Source: Acidimicrobiia bacterium (GTDB lineage: Bacteria; Actinomycetota; Acidimicrobiia; Acidimicrobiales; Aldehydirespiratoraceae). From it: 20,563 nt of DNA. The translations under genes and the position numbers were made by a program. Below are positions 1 to 7,387 of the stretch, piece after piece. Location: the NCBI GenBank assembly GCA_022824605.1, contig JAJDZO010000309.1, positions 1 through 20,563 of the forward strand, written 5' to 3'. Position 1 is the first letter of the stretch. Every line of letters begins with the position of its first letter. Below the pieces are notes generated by a model, which worked only from the letters and a program-made list of their open reading frames with translations, ran no database searches and had not been told where the DNA came from.

Positions 1-568
1 CGATCGATGCCTCGGCGTGTGGATCAGGGTCCATGGCGATCACCGGCACGCCTGGATCACCGTCGAGGCGGTCGAGGCGTCGTCGGTCCGCGATCAGGAC
101 CTTGGGCTCGGTCAACGCGAGGCCGTAGGCGATCTCGTCGCCCTTCCACCAGCCGTTCATGGCCACCGCGACCGCCCCGGCACTGACCGTTCCCCAGAAC
201 GCCTGGATCCAGCCCGGCTGATTGGAGCCGAGCAACCCCACCCGGTCGCCGGGCGTCACCCCGTAACGCTCCGACAGGGCCGCGGCCACCGCCGCGGCGT
301 GGTCGATGTTCTCGGCGAAGGTGGCGCTGCGGCCGTCGTCGAACAGGTAGTAGCGGGCCGAGCCGTCACCGCCGTGGTTGGCGGACGCGGCGAGAAGGCC
401 CCTCAAGTTCTGGTGCGACGGCGCCACCACGCCCATCTCGATACCGCCCACCGTGTCGGCGACGATCTCGAAGAACCCGCCCGGCCCGGTGAGAGCGGCG
501 TCGGCCTCCGCCACGGTCATGGCCGGGGCCGCCTTGTCCGCCGCCTCATCCGGGAGCCGCTCGGTCAT
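1..568 (-). CDS. Acyl-CoA synthetase / AMP-dependent ligase, N-terminal part (cut by window edge)
   Basis: The reverse strand is open from ATG at 568 to the left edge, giving 189 residues of an enzyme family usually 500-550 residues long. The visible part matches the N-terminal domain of ANL-superfamily ligases, which activate a carboxylic acid with ATP and transfer it to CoA. Family-like stretches are YLFDDGRSATFAE, GVTPGDRVGLLGSNQPGWIQAFWG (in part) and AMNGWWKGDEIAYGLALTEP followed by KVLIAD. The AMP-binding signature and C-terminal domain lie outside the window, so substrate class cannot be judged. The start has a good ribosome site, GAGGGG, 7 nt upstream. The gene begins 28 bp after the serine hydrolase stop on the same strand, so it is probably the last visible gene of the LLM/hydrolase operon. 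Confidence 0.85.
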   Translation of the reverse strand, partial: MTERLPDEAADKAAPAMTVAEADAALTGPGGFFEIVADTVGGIEMGVVAPSHQNLRGLLAASANHGGDGSARYYLFDDGRSATFAENIDHAAAVAAALSERYGVTPGDRVGLLGSNQPGWIQAFWGTVSAGAVAVAMNGWWKGDEIAYGLALTEPKVLIADRRRLDRLDGDPGVPVIAMDPDPHAEASI

Positions 569-596
569 GTTGCGACCCCTCTGCAGCGATTGTCGG

Positions 597-1793
597 TCAC
601 GCTCCGACCCCTCTGAGGTGGTCGTAGGCGGCGGCCTCTATGGCGAGGTACAGCTGGTAGGAGCGGGGGTCGGCGAAGGGGAGCTGCTGGCTGATGTAGG
701 TGCCGGCGACCCCGTTGGCCATGTCGATCCAGAAGAAGGAGTTGGCGATGCCGGCCCACATCAGCCCGCCCGCGGGTCGACCGGTGGGCAGCGGCGCCTC
801 GTTGATCTGGAACGTGAGACCCCAGGTCTTGGCCATGCCCGGGAAGAACTCGGCGTCGCCCGTGAGCTCGGGCATCGCCGTGGACAGCGCGGTCACCCGC
901 AGGTCTCCGATGTGGTTGGCGGTCATCGACTCGACGGTCTCGGGGCGCAGCACCGCCGTGCCTTCGAGGCTGCCCCGGCCCAGGATCATCCGCAGGAAGC
1001 GGCAGTAGTCCTCCGCCGTGCTGAAGAGCCCGCCGCCGCCTGAGATGTACTCCGGCTCGGGCGACGCAGCGGCCTCGGAGACGGTCAGCGTGCCGTCGGG
1101 TCCCCGGGTGTGGACAGCCGCCTGGCGGGCCTGCAGCCCTTCGTTGAGCCTGAAGTCGGTGGAGTCCATGCCCAGCGGACCGAGGATGTGCTCGCGGCAG
1201 TATTCGTCGAGCCCCATGCCGGACACCTGCTCCACCATGCGGCCCACGAAGTCGATGTTGATGCCGTACATCCAGCGCTCTCCGGGATCGAACAGCGCCG
1301 GCGGCGGCGGATTCAACGTCACCAGCTCGCCGCTGACCAGCGAGTCGGTGCCGGTGGCTTGCTGGTAGCGCCGCATGGACTCGCTCCAGTACTGGTAGCC
1401 GAACCCGGCGGTGTGGGTCAGCAGGTGGCGCAGGGTGATCGAGGCCTTAGCCGGACGCGTCAGAGGCTGCCCATCGTCGTCGAAGCCCTCGAGCACGCCC
1501 GCTTCGGCGAGGTTGGGGAGCACGTTCGACGCGGGCGTGTCCAACGTCAGCCTGCCCTGTTCCACCAGCTGCATGGCGGCGGTGCCGGTGATGGCCTTGG
1601 TCATGGAGGCGATCCAGCAAACCGTGTCGATCGTCATGGGGCCGGAGCCGGCGTCGGGGTCGGCTGATCGCACCCCCGCGGCCGCCGCCGCCAGGCACCC
1701 GTCGCGGCTCACGATCTGGGCCGCCGCCCCGGCAACGTCGCCGTTGCGGACACCGGTGTCGAGGATCGCCTGCACCTTGCTCTGCAACGTCAT
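597..1793 (-). CDS. Serine hydrolase, class C beta-lactamase / EstB-type esterase family
   Basis: A 398-residue protein of normal length for this family. The nucleophile motif SxxK is SMTK at residues 63-66, the Tyr motif is around Y176 (GERWMYGIN), and the third active-site strand is WAG at 346-348 in GGLMWAGIANSFFWID. Such enzymes are usually esterases, D-aminopeptidases or transesterases rather than antibiotic-resistance lactamases. No signal peptide is visible, so a cytoplasmic location is likely and argues against a cell-wall role. Start at ATG 1793 (MTLQSK) preserves a normal N-terminus; a weak GGAAG lies 8 nt upstream. This start region is duplicated 47 bp upstream, creating a short leader frame whose stop overlaps the start (see separate entries). 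It lies between an LLM oxidoreductase and an acyl-CoA synthetase, which suggests ester or lactone hydrolysis in a catabolic route; the substrate is unknown. Confidence 0.88.
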   Translation of the reverse strand: MTLQSKVQAILDTGVRNGDVAGAAAQIVSRDGCLAAAAAGVRSADPDAGSGPMTIDTVCWIASMTKAITGTAAMQLVEQGRLTLDTPASNVLPNLAEAGVLEGFDDDGQPLTRPAKASITLRHLLTHTAGFGYQYWSESMRRYQQATGTDSLVSGELVTLNPPPPALFDPGERWMYGINIDFVGRMVEQVSGMGLDEYCREHILGPLGMDSTDFRLNEGLQARQAAVHTRGPDGTLTVSEAAASPEPEYISGGGGLFSTAEDYCRFLRMILGRGSLEGTAVLRPETVESMTANHIGDLRVTALSTAMPELTGDAEFFPGMAKTWGLTFQINEAPLPTGRPAGGLMWAGIANSFFWIDMANGVAGTYISQQLPFADPRSYQLYLAIEAAAYDHLRGVGA

Positions 1794-1868
1794 GGATGCC
1801 GCTTCCGTAGTGGGTGTCGTTGGCGGTTCTGCAACGTCATGGATGCCGCTTCGGTAGAGGGTGCCGTT
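1781..1868. repeat. 41-bp imperfect direct repeat spanning the hydrolase start codon
   Basis: Positions 1781-1821 and 1828-1868 match at 38 of 41 bases with a 47-bp period; the first 25 bases are identical. Each copy contains the reverse-strand start ATGACGTTGCAG with its upstream GCGGCATCC. The duplication therefore copied the translation start region of the hydrolase gene. Because 47 is not a multiple of three, the upstream start lies in another frame. Confidence 0.9.
1790..1840 (-). other. Possible 16-codon leader frame coupled to the serine hydrolase
   Basis: The upstream copy of the duplicated start at 1840 opens a frame encoding MTLQNRQRHPLRKRHP. Its TGA (1792-1790) overlaps the hydrolase ATG (1793-1791) as ATGA, the usual geometry of translational coupling. 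Whether it is translated is unknown. It may be only a by-product of the duplication. The same frame is also open further upstream, so ATG 1840 is just one possible start for it. Confidence 0.3.
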
Positions 1869-1913
1869 CCAGCCGCGCCGGAGCCTGCCTGAGGGGCGCG
1901 GGGTTCTTGGCTA

Positions 1914-2855
1914 TCACGCCAGCAGAGCCTCGACGGAAGCGGCCCAGGCGATGTGGCCGGCCACCGTTGCCGGGTCGAATCCGGGCACTGCCAGCGACGA
2001 CACTCCGAGCCTGCGGGCGACCGCCGCGATCGGTGCCGGGTCGGGTTGGTTGAACACCAGATCATCCAGCGCGGCCGACGGGATGAGGGCGCCCGCGGCG
2101 GCCAGGTCGCCCCGCACGAGCTGAGCCCGCACGGCGGTGCGGCGGGCGTTGTCGAGCCCCCACCGACGCCGGACCTCGGCGATGGTGTTGATGCAGGCGT
2201 AGACCGCGACGTGCTGTATCGATGCCGCCGGGGCGTCGTGGTGGCGCACCAGCGGAGCCCAGATCAGCTCCGGTGGGTGGGATCGTGCGGCGGCGCCCTC
2301 GCGGATGATCGAGGCTGAGCGCTCAAGATCCGACGCGGGGATCGCCCACAGCAGGACCCGGTCGGCCATCGCGCCTGCGGTTCGCAGCATCTGGTCGCCC
2401 CGACCGGCTACGAGGATCGGAACTTCGCCGAGGTCGAGGTCGAGACTGCGTCCAGAAGCGGCGTCGAGTGTGTTGTCGTCGGCGACACCGCGCAGGAAGT
2501 TCACGAGGTCCGTGACCATGGCGGCGGCGTCGTGCCGGGAGATGTGGGCAGCCGCGGTCACTTCGGAGCCTCCGGCGGAGATGCCGCAGAACACACGGCC
2601 GGGCGCCGTCTCCTGAAGGGTGGCCAGCGCGGCGGCGGTGTGGAACCGGTGGCGCATGTACGGGTTGGTCATGGCCGGGCCGATCTCGATGCGCTCGGTG
2701 GCGGAGGCGACTTCGCCGAGCAGCATCCACACGTCACGCCACCAGAAGGCGTCGGCCACCCCGATCCAGGCCGCCCCGGCGCCTTCGGCCGCCTGAGCGA
2801 GCCTCACCGCCGTCTCGGGGTCGGGGTTGGGCACATGGTTGATCACGCCGACCAT
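1914..2855 (-). CDS. LLM class flavin/F420-dependent oxidoreductase
   Basis: A 313-residue luciferase-like (TIM-barrel) oxidoreductase, cytoplasmic, normal length. Family features are the N-terminal ETAVRLAQAAEGAGAAWIGVAD (in part, residues ~14-35), the strand-loop GPAMTNPYMRHRFHTAAALA (59-78), and GRVFCGISAGGSE (86-98). The NPYxRHP-like loop is typical of F420-dependent members, but cofactor choice cannot be proven here. Start ATG 2855 is well supported: GGAGGG sits 6 nt upstream and overlaps the final codons and stop of the preceding LLM gene (stop at 2859-2861), leaving a gap of only 3 nt. Tight coupling to a second LLM protein suggests co-production, perhaps as a heteromer. The substrate is not recognisable. 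Confidence 0.88.
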   Translation of the reverse strand: MVGVINHVPNPDPETAVRLAQAAEGAGAAWIGVADAFWWRDVWMLLGEVASATERIEIGPAMTNPYMRHRFHTAAALATLQETAPGRVFCGISAGGSEVTAAAHISRHDAAAMVTDLVNFLRGVADDNTLDAASGRSLDLDLGEVPILVAGRGDQMLRTAGAMADRVLLWAIPASDLERSASIIREGAAARSHPPELIWAPLVRHHDAPAASIQHVAVYACINTIAEVRRRWGLDNARRTAVRAQLVRGDLAAAGALIPSAALDDLVFNQPDPAPIAAVARRLGVSSLAVPGFDPATVAGHIAWAASVEALLA

Positions 2856-2858
2856 CGA

Positions 2859-3908
2859 TCACCCTCCAAGCTCGGCGGTCATGGCGGCGAACGCCTCGGC
2901 TGCGTGGGATGCGCCCTCGTGGAGATCGTCCTGCACCAGGGCCAGCCCGACGCTGGCGGGCCGATGCTCGCGGACGAGTTCTGCCAGGCGCCTGCCCACC
3001 ACCGGGGGCGCCCCGACGAGCATCAGTTGGTGGAGCACAGTGTCGTCTATCAGCCGGCGGGCCGGTTCGGGGTCGCCTTCTCGGATCGCGGAGGCGGCCG
3101 CTTGCGCATCATCGGAGTCGATCCCGAGTTCGTCCCGAGTGTGCGGCGAAGCATCCAGCAGTGACCAGATCATCTCGGGTCGGTGGCGCTCCACCGCCTC
3201 CTCGGTGAAGGCGACGCTCGGGTACAGCGCGATATCGATCGGTCGCACCGAGCGGGCCCACCCGATCACGGCGGGGTAACGGAACGGCGGCATCCCGGCC
3301 ACGAACGCGCCGTCGGCCCGCTCGGACGCGAGCCGGTTGAGCCCGGATCGGCGCGCGCCCACGAACACCGGCATCGGCGATCCGGCAGAGTCCGCGGACA
3401 CGGCGACATCGGAGGGGTGGTAGCCAGGCGCTGACGTTCCGGTCGACGCGGCGTGCGCGATGTCGAGAAACTGGCGCACACGCTCGAGCGGCCGGTCGGC
3501 CTCCAGGCCGAATGGCGATAGCGACATGTGGCCCCCGGCGCCGACCCCGAGCACGGCCCGGCCGTCGCTGAGTTCGTGAATGGTGAGCATGGCGGCTGCG
3601 GCCACACCGGGATGACGCACGTAGGGATTGGTGACGCCGATGGCCAGCCGGATCCGGTCGGTTACCACCGCGGCCGCGGCCAGCACCGCGAACGGGTCGC
3701 GTGCGGGTCCCTCGTCCCCCACCCACAGCTCGTCGAGCCCGAGATCCTCAACATGGCGGGCCAAGGCGACCAACTCCGCGGCCGCAACATCGGGGAAGAC
3801 CCACACGCCGGTAGCGGGAACAGTCTCGGCTGTCGGATCGTTGCCGGCCGCAGCCGCGGTGTGGCCTGCAGGAGAAGCCTCGCCCACCGGACTGGTGCCG
3901 TGACTCAC
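2859..3908 (-). CDS. LLM class flavin/F420-dependent oxidoreductase
   Basis: A 349-residue luciferase-like oxidoreductase, paralogous to the gene that follows it. Visible motifs are GVWVFPDVAAAELVALARHV (residues 34-53), GLDELWVGDEGPARDPF (57-73), IGVTNPYVRHP (90-100) and AVLGVGAGGHMSLSPFG (118-134). The first ~30 residues are low-complexity (Ala, Gly, Pro, Thr) and precede the usual family N-terminus. The GTG at 3908 may therefore be too far upstream; GTG at 3806 is an in-frame alternative, though neither has a clear ribosome site. It is the first gene of the minus-strand run and begins 23 bp from the divergent AhpD-like gene, so both promoters overlap the neighbouring 5' ends. The reaction and substrate are unknown. 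Confidence 0.85.
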   Translation of the reverse strand: MSHGTSPVGEASPAGHTAAAAGNDPTAETVPATGVWVFPDVAAAELVALARHVEDLGLDELWVGDEGPARDPFAVLAAAAVVTDRIRLAIGVTNPYVRHPGVAAAAMLTIHELSDGRAVLGVGAGGHMSLSPFGLEADRPLERVRQFLDIAHAASTGTSAPGYHPSDVAVSADSAGSPMPVFVGARRSGLNRLASERADGAFVAGMPPFRYPAVIGWARSVRPIDIALYPSVAFTEEAVERHRPEMIWSLLDASPHTRDELGIDSDDAQAAASAIREGDPEPARRLIDDTVLHQLMLVGAPPVVGRRLAELVREHRPASVGLALVQDDLHEGASHAAEAFAAMTAELGG

Positions 3909-3918
3909 GGCTGGGGCC

Positions 3919-3931
3919 TACTATCGGGGCC
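3919..3931 (+). promoter_or_regulatory. Leaderless-type promoter of the AhpD-like gene
   Basis: TACTAT (3919-3924) fits the actinobacterial -10 consensus TANNNT. It is followed by exactly 7 nt and then the GTG at 3932, so the transcript would begin at or within one base of the start codon. No ribosome site is present, which agrees with leaderless translation. A clear -35 is not seen. Confidence 0.5.
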
Positions 3932-4510
3932 GTGGCCTGGATCGACACCGTTGAGTGGGCCGACGCCGAGGGAGCTCTGCGCGACGCCTATGACTGGCAG
4001 GCGGCCGTGCTGGGGGAGCCGGCCGAGTTCACGATGCTCGGCAGCCTCTATCCGGCGATCGTGGAGGAGCGGCTGCGGCTCTACCGCACGGTCGAGAACT
4101 GCCCGTCGCAGCTCACCGCCGTCGAGCGGCAGGCCGCTGCGCTGGTGACGTCTCGGCTCAACGGCACCGACCACTGCGCCTCGGGGCTGCGGCTCAAGCT
4201 CGAATCGCTGGGTCTGGCCTCCGCGGTGCTGGACTCGATCGACGCCGATCCGGCTGATGTGCGCACCGGCGAGGCCCGCTTCGACGCCATCTGCGGTTAC
4301 GCGGCCAAGCTCACCACCGCGCCCGCCGCGGTCACCCACCACGATGTGGGCCGGCTGCGTGAGCACGGGCTCAGCGATCTCGACATTCTCGATCTCAACA
4401 ACATGGTCGCCTACTACGCCTACATCAACCGGGTGGTGATGGGTCTCGGGCTCCGCAGCGTGATGACGACCACCCACGAGGCCACGAGCGCCGTTCCCGG
4501 CGAGCGCTGA
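3932..4510 (+). CDS. Carboxymuconolactone decarboxylase / AhpD-like protein lacking the CxxC pair
   Basis: A 192-residue, mostly helical protein like the peroxidase-related AhpD/CMD superfamily. The diagnostic segment is ERQAAALVTSRLNGTDHCAS (residues 65-84). In redox-active relatives this position reads NxCxYCxxxH. Here the first Cys is Thr79, the second is retained as C82, and the downstream His is Leu86. A two-thiol peroxidase cycle is therefore unlikely; a CMD-like, single-thiol or structural role is possible. The C-terminal LNNMVAYYAYINRVVMGLGL (155-174) is the conserved second helix pair. Start is GTG 3932, directly downstream of a TACTAT -10 box. It is divergent from the LLM operon and ends 11 bp from the convergent third LLM gene, so it probably belongs to the same pathway. 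Confidence 0.8.
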   Translation: MAWIDTVEWADAEGALRDAYDWQAAVLGEPAEFTMLGSLYPAIVEERLRLYRTVENCPSQLTAVERQAAALVTSRLNGTDHCASGLRLKLESLGLASAVLDSIDADPADVRTGEARFDAICGYAAKLTTAPAAVTHHDVGRLREHGLSDLDILDLNNMVAYYAYINRVVMGLGLRSVMTTTHEATSAVPGER

Positions 4511-4521
4511 CACCGGTCGCC

Positions 4522-5325
4522 TCAAAGCTGGGGCACCACTTCCGCGGCGAGGATCTCCACGGTTCGCAGCGAGGTGGCGTCGTCCTGGCCGGGAATGACC
4601 GAGAGGTCTTGCACGCCGAGCGCGGCGTAGCGGCCGACAGTGTCGACGAGCTGGTCCACCGAGCCGGTGTTGGCCTTCCAGTCGACCACGTTGCCGGTCA
4701 CGCCGTGGGAGCCGTATTCGAGCCGGGTCCGGTGGGCGAGGAACGTCCCGCCCGCGTCGAAGTAGCGTCGGGCGACCGCGGCGAGATCGTCGGGTGTGGT
4801 CCGTGACGACTGGAAGGGCAGTCCTCGGGCCGCGGCCCGGGCCATGGTGGCGGCTCCTCCGGCCAACCACAGCGCCGGTGGTCCATCGTCGGGGGGCCCG
4901 GGCGAGAGTCCGTCGTCGGCGAGCAGGCCGCGCAGTTCATCGAGGCGGGTCTCGAACACCGCGCCGCGGCGGTTGAAGGCGATGCCTCGGGCATCGAGGT
5001 CGTGGGGCCAGAAGCCGGGCGTGACGACCAGCACGAACCCGCCGCCGGCCAGCCGGTGCAGGGTGTTGGCCTGCTTGGCCAGCCAAGCCGGGTCGCGCAG
5101 CGTCAGAACAGCCGCGGTGATGCCGGTGCGGGCGGCAGGGCAGCGTCCGGCCAGCCAGGCCAGCTCGGTGAGGCTCTCCATCCCGCCGGCCCAGCCTGTG
5201 AAGTCCGGGTTGGTCAGGTAGCCGTCGCCCAGCCACAGCGTGTCGAGCCCGCCTTCCACCGCCATCCGGCTCAGTTCGAGCGCCGTCTCGCGTGTAGTGG
5301 CGAACGGCGAGATCCCGATTCTCAC
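4522..5325 (-). CDS. LLM class flavin/F420-dependent oxidoreductase
   Basis: A third luciferase-like oxidoreductase, 267 residues from the chosen start. Motifs are RIGISPFATTRETALELSR (2-20), GLDTLWLGDGYLTNPDF (26-42), a hydrophobic FVLVVTPGFW (97-106), and the C-terminal SVDQLVDTVGRYAALGVQDL (in part), typical of LLM families. GTG 5325 is chosen because GGAG lies 5 nt upstream and the family N-terminus begins there. An upstream in-frame ATG at 5496 would add 57 residues unlike the family and cross the intergenic dyad. It is rather short for the family and distant from the two other LLM proteins here. It converges on the AhpD-like gene with an 11-bp gap. Confidence 0.85.
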   Translation of the reverse strand: MRIGISPFATTRETALELSRMAVEGGLDTLWLGDGYLTNPDFTGWAGGMESLTELAWLAGRCPAARTGITAAVLTLRDPAWLAKQANTLHRLAGGGFVLVVTPGFWPHDLDARGIAFNRRGAVFETRLDELRGLLADDGLSPGPPDDGPPALWLAGGAATMARAAARGLPFQSSRTTPDDLAAVARRYFDAGGTFLAHRTRLEYGSHGVTGNVVDWKANTGSVDQLVDTVGRYAALGVQDLSVIPGQDDATSLRTVEILAAEVVPQL

Positions 5326-5367
5326 ATCAACTCCGGCGCATGGTCGCTTGCCCCTCTTGTGGTGAAC

Positions 5368-5384
5368 GAACCGTAGTGCGGTTC
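5368..5384. promoter_or_regulatory. Inverted repeat between divergent genes, operator candidate
   Basis: GAACCG-TAGTG-CGGTTC is a perfect 6-bp dyad with a 5-nt centre, lying between the start of the LLM gene (5325, minus) and the zinc-ribbon gene (5477, plus). On the minus strand, TACGGT (5375-5370) fits a -10 box for the LLM gene and sits inside the dyad, so a bound repressor would occlude it. No bound regulator is identifiable. Confidence 0.4.
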
Positions 5385-5435
5385 CCGAAATTGTGGGGAA
5401 TGGGAGCCGCCCGCTCGGGGTGGGGAGGGCTCCGG

Positions 5436-5470
5436 TAGCCTGCCGCCGCGAACTTTGCAGCACGAAGGGG
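5436..5470 (+). promoter_or_regulatory. Putative -10 box and ribosome site of the zinc-ribbon gene
   Basis: TAGCCT (5436-5441) fits TANNNT and would start transcription near 5448. AAGGGGG (5464-5470), 6 nt before ATG 5477, is a strong ribosome site and fixes that start over the upstream in-frame ATG at 5393. No convincing -35 was seen. Confidence 0.45.
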
Positions 5471-5476
5471 GCGACG

Positions 5477-5674
5477 ATGGTTTCGACCATCAGCACGGGC
5501 GAGAAGGTCCAGACGAAGGGCGTTTACGAGTGCGTCGACTGTGGTGAGCCGGCGCGTTTCAACAAGTCACAGCGCCAGATCGGGGCGCTTGACGAGTTCT
5601 GGGCAGGAAGCGTGATGCGCCGCTGCTTCAATCCGTCGTGTGGGGGCAAGACCTTCAAGCTGCGGGTCGTCTAG
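5477..5674 (+). CDS. Small zinc-ribbon protein, uncharacterised
   Basis: A 65-residue protein with two Cys pairs: C19-x2-C22 in YECVDCGEPARF and C50-x4-C55 in RRCFNPSCGG. This arrangement predicts a single zinc ribbon. The rest is short and charged, without signal or membrane segment. I do not recognise a named family. Small proteins of this shape can bind nucleic acid or act as partners of larger enzymes, but nothing here decides between these. The start is ATG 5477, behind a strong AAGGGGG; the longer frame from 5393 is rejected. It sits 63 bp upstream of argS on the same strand. A -10-like box lies between them, so co-transcription is possible but not required. Confidence 0.75.
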   Translation: MVSTISTGEKVQTKGVYECVDCGEPARFNKSQRQIGALDEFWAGSVMRRCFNPSCGGKTFKLRVV

Positions 5675-5722
5675 CCCCGCCGGACAGGGCGTCGCTGCTT
5701 CGGGGCGGCGGCGAAGCGGCTG

Positions 5723-5728
5723 TAGGAT
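5723..5728 (+). promoter_or_regulatory. Possible -10 box of argS with a very short leader
   Basis: TAGGAT (5723-5728) fits TANNNT and lies 9 nt before the argS ATG at 5738, which would leave a leader of only about 3 nt. No ribosome site precedes the ATG. This fits near-leaderless expression, but no -35 supports it. Confidence 0.35.
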
Positions 5729-5737
5729 TCTGCGCTC

Positions 5738-7387
5738 ATGACGATGCGTGATCGGCTCCGAGCCGGCGTCGGTGCTGCACTGCGAGAAGCCGGCGTTTCG
5801 GAGGCTGCGGAGTTCTCGGTGGAGCGGCCGCGCCGCGCCTCTCTCGGCGACTGGTCCTCCAATGCGGCGCTCACCTGTGCCTCGTCGGCCGGCACGGCAC
5901 CCCGCCGACTCGCCGAGCAGATCGCGGCGAGCATGCGGGCGGATCCGCCGGCCCATGTGGAGGCGGTCGAGGTGGCCGGACCGGGATTCGTGAACTTCCG
6001 GCTCGCTCCGAGCTGGCTGCACGAGGTGCTCACCGAGGTGGTCTCGGCCACCTCGGACGGCTACGCCCGCAGCGATGTGGGCGCGGGGCGCACCGTGAGC
6101 GTGGAGTTCGTGTCGGCCAACCCCACGGGACCGCTGCACGCAGGCCACGGCCGCTGGGCCGTCTACGGCGACGCGGTGTGCAGGCTGCTGGAGCGGGGCG
6201 GCTACCGGGTGCTGCGAGAGTTCTACGTGAACGACCGGGGTGGTCAGATCGACCGGTTCGCCGCCTCGCTGGAGCAGGCTCGCTCCGACAGTGACAGCTC
6301 CGAAAGCGGGGGATACCGAGGCGACTACATCGCCGAGTGGGCCGCGGAGATGCCCGCCGATGCCGATGTGCGCCAGTGGGGGCTGCGGCGGGCCCGGCAT
6401 GATCAGACCGAGACCCTCGACGCGATGGGCGTCACCTTCGACCTTTACACCAGCGAGGCCGAGCTGGTGGCCCGCGGCGCGATGGACGACATCTTGGAGG
6501 AGCTTCACCGCCGCGGTGTGGTCTACAAGCTCGACGGCGCGCTGCTGTTGCGCTCCAGCGACTTCGGCGACGCTGAGGACCGGGTGGTGGTCAAGAGCAA
6601 CGGCGAGCCCACCTATTTCCTTCCCGACATCGCCTACCACCACGAGAAGTTCGGGCGCGGCGACACGGTGATCGACGTGTTGGGGGCCGACCACCACAGC
6701 TATGTGCCCCGTATGCGGGCCGCGCTGGCGGCACTCGGCCTCGACATCGACGCCTATGAGGCTCGGGTGGGTCAGGTCGTCAACCTGCGCCGGGGCGGCG
6801 AATCGGTCCGCATGGGCAAACGCTCCGGCGGAATGGTGCTGATGTCGGATCTGCTCGACTCGGTGGGCGCCGACATAACCAGGCTCGTCTACCTGCTCCA
6901 GTCGATCGACACCACCCTGTCCATCGACCTGGACGCACTCTCGGCGCAGTCCAGCGAGAATCCCGTCTACTACCTGCAGTACGCCCATGCCCGGATCCGT
7001 TCGCTCGGGCGGCAGGCCGCGGCCCGCGGCGTGGAGCGTGTACCGCTGGCGGAGGCGGACCTCTCGGTGCTGTGCGGCGAGCGAGAGCTCGATGTGCTGC
7101 GGACGCTGGCCGACCTGCCCGACATCACGCTGAGCGCGATGCAGGCCCGAGCGCCCCATCAGATCACGGCATGGGCACGGAACCACGCGGCCACGTTCCA
7201 CCGCTTCTGGCACGACTGCCCGATCCTGAGCAGCGAAACCGATGAGAACCTCCGTCAGGCCCGCCTGTGGCTGGTGGAGGCCGCCCGCACCGGACTGGCG
7301 GTCGCGCTCGACATCCTCGGCGTGTCCGCCCCCGAGAGGCTGGCTCCCGTCGACGAGCCGGCCGCGGAGGCCGCTTCATCTCGCTGA
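5738..7387 (+). CDS. argS: Arginyl-tRNA synthetase
   Basis: A 549-residue class I aminoacyl-tRNA synthetase that charges tRNA-Arg with arginine in the cytoplasm. The N-terminal Add-1-like domain precedes the catalytic core. The core shows FVSANPTGPLHAGHGRWAVY with the HIGH box as HAGH at residues 134-137, and the KMSKS-equivalent RMGKR at 358-362. The DALR-type anticodon-binding helical domain follows from about NPVYYLQYAHARIRSLGRQ. Length is normal for bacterial ArgS and the reading frame is intact. Start ATG 5738 follows a TAGGAT -10-like box closely. In many actinobacteria argS precedes lysA or hom; here it is followed by a strong hairpin and an unrelated surface-protein gene, so it appears to be the end of its transcript. 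Confidence 0.97.
   Translation: MTMRDRLRAGVGAALREAGVSEAAEFSVERPRRASLGDWSSNAALTCASSAGTAPRRLAEQIAASMRADPPAHVEAVEVAGPGFVNFRLAPSWLHEVLTEVVSATSDGYARSDVGAGRTVSVEFVSANPTGPLHAGHGRWAVYGDAVCRLLERGGYRVLREFYVNDRGGQIDRFAASLEQARSDSDSSESGGYRGDYIAEWAAEMPADADVRQWGLRRARHDQTETLDAMGVTFDLYTSEAELVARGAMDDILEELHRRGVVYKLDGALLLRSSDFGDAEDRVVVKSNGEPTYFLPDIAYHHEKFGRGDTVIDVLGADHHSYVPRMRAALAALGLDIDAYEARVGQVVNLRRGGESVRMGKRSGGMVLMSDLLDSVGADITRLVYLLQSIDTTLSIDLDALSAQSSENPVYYLQYAHARIRSLGRQAAARGVERVPLAEADLSVLCGERELDVLRTLADLPDITLSAMQARAPHQITAWARNHAATFHRFWHDCPILSSETDENLRQARLWLVEAARTGLAVALDILGVSAPERLAPVDEPAAEAASSR

Noticed and set aside
17..1667. Long plus-strand frames opposite the acyl-CoA synthetase and serine hydrolase
   Set aside because: They are antisense to genes with clear family motifs and read as Arg/Gly/Ala/Pro-rich text without domains.
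597..1793. Serine hydrolase as an antibiotic-resistance beta-lactamase
   Set aside because: There is no signal peptide, the class C Tyr motif is altered to YGI, and the gene lies in a catabolic operon; an esterase-type role is more likely.
3905..4870. 321-codon minus-strand frame overlapping the AhpD-like gene and the end of the third LLM gene
   Set aside because: It spans two genes with family motifs in other frames and is Arg-rich and featureless.
5326..5496. N-terminal extension of the third LLM protein
   Set aside because: The extra residues do not resemble the family, and GTG 5325 has a ribosome site and a family-type N-terminus.
5567..7213. 548-codon minus-strand frame opposite argS
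   Set aside because: argS is certain from its HAGH and RMGKR motifs; the antisense frame is His/Arg/Val-rich, typical of the mirror of a GC-rich gene.
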